Assembly: GCA_039962225.1 (NCBI GenBank)
Contig: JAMPKV010000007.1
Span: 248,001-312,000 of the forward strand
Direction: 5' to 3'
From: Microcoleus sp. AS-A8
GTDB lineage: Bacteria; Cyanobacteriota; Cyanobacteriia; Cyanobacteriales; Coleofasciculaceae
Length of the DNA stretch: 64,000 nucleotides
Shown here: in pieces, positions 61,783-64,000 of the stretch
How positions within the stretch are numbered: position 1 is the first letter of the stretch
How the letters are laid out: each line of letters opens with the position of its first letter
Notes under the pieces: model-generated
The model's input: only the letters and a program-made list of their open reading frames with translations
What the model was told of the DNA's origin: nothing
Databases searched by the model: none
Position numbers and translations under genes: made by a program

Positions 61783-62466
61783 TTAGAACTGTCTAACCAC
61801 AGGTTCTCTCAACCCCACCGCTTCAGGCGCACCAACGACCAAACGCAACTGATTCAAGGAAAGCGTTAACCAAGGATGGTCTAAGCCTAAATTGGCAAAA
61901 GAACTCTCACTAGGTACTTGCAATTGATTCGCGACTATGCTTATGCGAGACTCAATCTGACTTGGAAATAACAAAATAGAATCCGATTTCGTGCTAAAAG
62001 CATTGGCACTTAACGGTAACTGCAACTCGAAGTTGGGTGGGTTGTAGCTAAAGTGGCACAAGGTTCGTTCTCCCTGACGAACCAGGAGGCGATTTTTATA
62101 CCCTGAATTGGCAGAAGTATTTTTCTCCCAAGTAAATTCTGCCAATTCCTTCGGTAAACCCCAAATATTGCGACCTCCTGCCACCGAATCAGCATTATCT
62201 ACATAAATATGGGAAACCCAACCCCCAATTTGGCCTGAATAGCGGACTAGACCAGCGACAACGATCAGTTCGCTATATTCCAATACAGACCCTGCACCAT
62301 AATGAGAAGCATAAATCCCACCTACGGTTTTTCCCGGCAAAACACAAACGAGTTCAAACTGTGGGGGGATGAAGGGGCTTACTTGTTTAGCATCGAGGAA
62401 GTGGCAAGTTTGGAGCGCATAGCCCAGAAGCGTCCAAGGTGCCTTGGGATAGGTCATTTGTGTCAT
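61783..62466 (-). CDS. Acetoacetate-decarboxylase-like protein
   Basis: 227 residues with the ADC beta-cone fold: PPQFELVCVLPGKTVGGIYASHYG, YSELIVVAGLVRY, SHIYVDNADSVAGGRNIWGLPKELAEF. The catalytic Lys of true ADC (in an EPCK-type motif) is not obvious; GLPKELA provides the best candidate. ADC-like proteins often have other decarboxylase or hydratase activities. Confidence 0.85.
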   Translation of the reverse strand: MTQMTYPKAPWTLLGYALQTCHFLDAKQVSPFIPPQFELVCVLPGKTVGGIYASHYGAGSVLEYSELIVVAGLVRYSGQIGGWVSHIYVDNADSVAGGRNIWGLPKELAEFTWEKNTSANSGYKNRLLVRQGERTLCHFSYNPPNFELQLPLSANAFSTKSDSILLFPSQIESRISIVANQLQVPSESSFANLGLDHPWLTLSLNQLRLVVGAPEAVGLREPVVRQF

Positions 62467-62598
62467 TCCCAGAGATTCTATTTAGTTGTATTAAGCCTTT
62501 TTTTTCATCCATAAACATCCACACGTTGATAGGTAACCGTTGGCTTGTAGGATGGGTCTCTTGCGCGTCCGGATGATGCCAATTAGAGGTACAGGCAT

Positions 62599-64000
62599 CT
62601 ATACGCCAACGGCTAATTCCCAGCTTTTGAGGACACCCGTATCCATCGGCGCATAATCGATCACCTGCAACTGCCAAACTCCCACTGCCGATTTATGCAA
62701 AAATTGTTTGAGCGCCGGCGTCGTTTCCACAGAATAGGTTTTTTGTAACTGAGTTAATGAACCCAGTGTACGATTTTGCAACAAAACAACCTGACCATTG
62801 GGAGCCTTTAAGCTCACCTCAATATCTCCCAGAAAGTCGTGTTGAATATCGACAATGACCTGAATCTCTCGCAGTGAGGCCGAATCATTGACTTGAATCG
62901 CACTCGTAACGCCTTGAGGGTTGTCATCGGGTATTCGCACAGGGGTGTCATTGCGTGTAGAGAGGCGTCGGATACCGGATTGGGGACTTTGGGGTGTTTT
63001 TTGCTGAGCCGCTTGTACGGCGTTAAAGGCATTGACTTTGCCATAGCCAAACCACTGTGAGTGACCGTTCGTATCGTAAGTGCCCAGTCGCATCCCCAAC
63101 TGGGGATCGGCGTCACGGTCAACGATTTTATCCGCCGTTTCTTGGAGAATACGCTTGACTTCCTGCGCCGTGAGGTCGGGGTTAGCACACAGAACCAGTG
63201 CGGCAACGCCAGCCACAACCGGACAGGCACTAGAGGTACCACCAAAACTACTCACGTAGTCCCCCGATTCATACCCTAGCGCCCCTACTAAGTCAGCGCT
63301 GAACATCCCTAATCCTGGAAGTGACACCATCAGTTCGGGTGCCGTGCTAATATAGCCCGTGCGTTCAAACCACATTCCCGGCGGTGCGTTGTTACTAGGC
63401 GCACACACTGAGACATTCGTTCCCCAGTTACTATAAGCCGCTTTTTTGCTCAGGCTGGTACAGGCGGAAACGGTAATCACGTCGGGATGAATCGTAAAGC
63501 CACCTAACCAGTTGGTGGGTCCTTTGAGCAAATCGTTAGGCCAACTTTTCTCATAAACCGTACCACTGACAGGGCGATTGGCATTCCCTGCCGCAAACAC
63601 AATCACACAGCCTTTCCCCCGACGCCCCTTGGTGGCAGCACGAGTCAGGGCCGCGCGTTGGCGGAGAGAGAGAGGAAAATAAACGGCAGCCGGCCCCCAA
63701 CTGCAAGAGATGACGCTGGCATCATGGGCGATGCAATAGTCAAACAATTGTTCTATCGTGTCATCATCCAAGAACCCAGTCGTGCGGATGGGCATCAAGG
63801 CACAACCAGGAGCAACACCCGCAATCCCGACGCCGTTTTCTTCCGCAACAGCGATTCCCGCGCAGGCGGTGCCATGACTCTCTTCTGAGATGTCCGGCAG
63901 CGGCAAGAAGTCATTATCTTTAAAGTCTTTGGGGGCGACAATTTTGCCCGTTCCCTGAAAATCTGAGTGGTTCAAGTCAATGGCATCATCGGCGACGGCG
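62599..64000 (-). CDS. Subtilisin-like S8 serine protease with P domain (5' end outside the window)
   Basis: At least 465 residues; the frame continues past base 64000 and the N-terminus is missing. Visible: the catalytic Asp region (ADDAIDLNHSDF, at the edge), His block SHGTACAGIAVAE, oxyanion Asn region (VIVFAAGNANRP), and Ser block FGGTSSACPVVAG. The C-terminal about 130 residues form a proprotein-convertase P domain (IQVIVDIQHDFLGDIEVSLKAPNGQVVLL). Likely secreted or cell-surface. Lies near the CHAT protein and the ADC-like gene on the same strand. Confidence 0.93.
   Translation of the reverse strand, partial: AVADDAIDLNHSDFQGTGKIVAPKDFKDNDFLPLPDISEESHGTACAGIAVAEENGVGIAGVAPGCALMPIRTTGFLDDDTIEQLFDYCIAHDASVISCSWGPAAVYFPLSLRQRAALTRAATKGRRGKGCVIVFAAGNANRPVSGTVYEKSWPNDLLKGPTNWLGGFTIHPDVITVSACTSLSKKAAYSNWGTNVSVCAPSNNAPPGMWFERTGYISTAPELMVSLPGLGMFSADLVGALGYESGDYVSSFGGTSSACPVVAGVAALVLCANPDLTAQEVKRILQETADKIVDRDADPQLGMRLGTYDTNGHSQWFGYGKVNAFNAVQAAQQKTPQSPQSGIRRLSTRNDTPVRIPDDNPQGVTSAIQVNDSASLREIQVIVDIQHDFLGDIEVSLKAPNGQVVLLQNRTLGSLTQLQKTYSVETTPALKQFLHKSAVGVWQLQVIDYAPMDTGVLKSWELAVGV

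Overview
The window comes from the chromosome, or possibly a large plasmid, of a filamentous-type cyanobacterium. The evidence is the dense scatter of the HIP1 octamer GCGATCGC (for example at 10728, 13815, 23351 and 24899), a Calvin-cycle type gap2, a TLP40-like lumenal cyclophilin, very large PAS/GAF hybrid signalling proteins, a CHAT protein with a haemagglutinin-type secretion domain, and many short palindromic and MITE-like repeats. I cannot name the species from sequence alone.

Layout. 0.3-12.2 kb: a Crp/Fnr regulator, a YjbQ-family protein, a five-module response regulator, a giant multi-PAS histidine kinase overlapping a single-receiver response regulator, and an odd metallo-beta-lactamase-fold protein. 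12.2-14.7 kb: a candidate structured RNA with a terminator, a secreted pentapeptide-repeat protein, a ribbon-helix-helix (RHH) protein, and a small PLMP-HNH-type protein preceded by a strongly folded leader. This last locus resembles the IshB/OMEGA-RNA class.

14.7-21.0 kb: a tRNA array of about 38 recognisable tRNA genes whose anticodons cover all 20 amino acids. It starts behind a promoter containing three 11-bp repeats. It is interrupted by MITEs, a phage-like gene and a phage-type HNH endonuclease. Several array members are structurally abnormal: inserts in the T-arm or D-loop, class I bodies with Leu anticodons, and a 60-nt tRNA-Arg.

21.0-27.9 kb: a toxin/defence-type island with two tandem HEPN proteins, an RHH-Doc pair, HicBA, a paired small-gene module, acetyltransferases, a CDF transporter and a DHFR-like enzyme. 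Three copies of a ~100-bp repeat bounded by HIP1 or HIP1-like sites separate the cassettes.

28-50 kb is ordinary core genome: murB, murC, nadD, gap2, thiL, cyclophilin, efp, accB, an ArsR regulator, a GerMN lipoprotein, a DUF2993 protein and proS, plus a decayed TnpB relic. 50-64 kb holds a palindrome cluster, two XRE-type regulators, a carotenoid oxygenase, a PlsC-like acyltransferase, a PPP phosphatase, the haemagglutinin-CHAT protein, an acetoacetate-decarboxylase-like protein and a subtilase cut by the window edge.

The most notable regions are the tRNA array with its neighbouring HEPN and toxin modules, and the HNH gene with its folded leader. Functional coupling of the array to the tRNA- or translation-targeting toxins next to it is my inference, not something the sequence proves.
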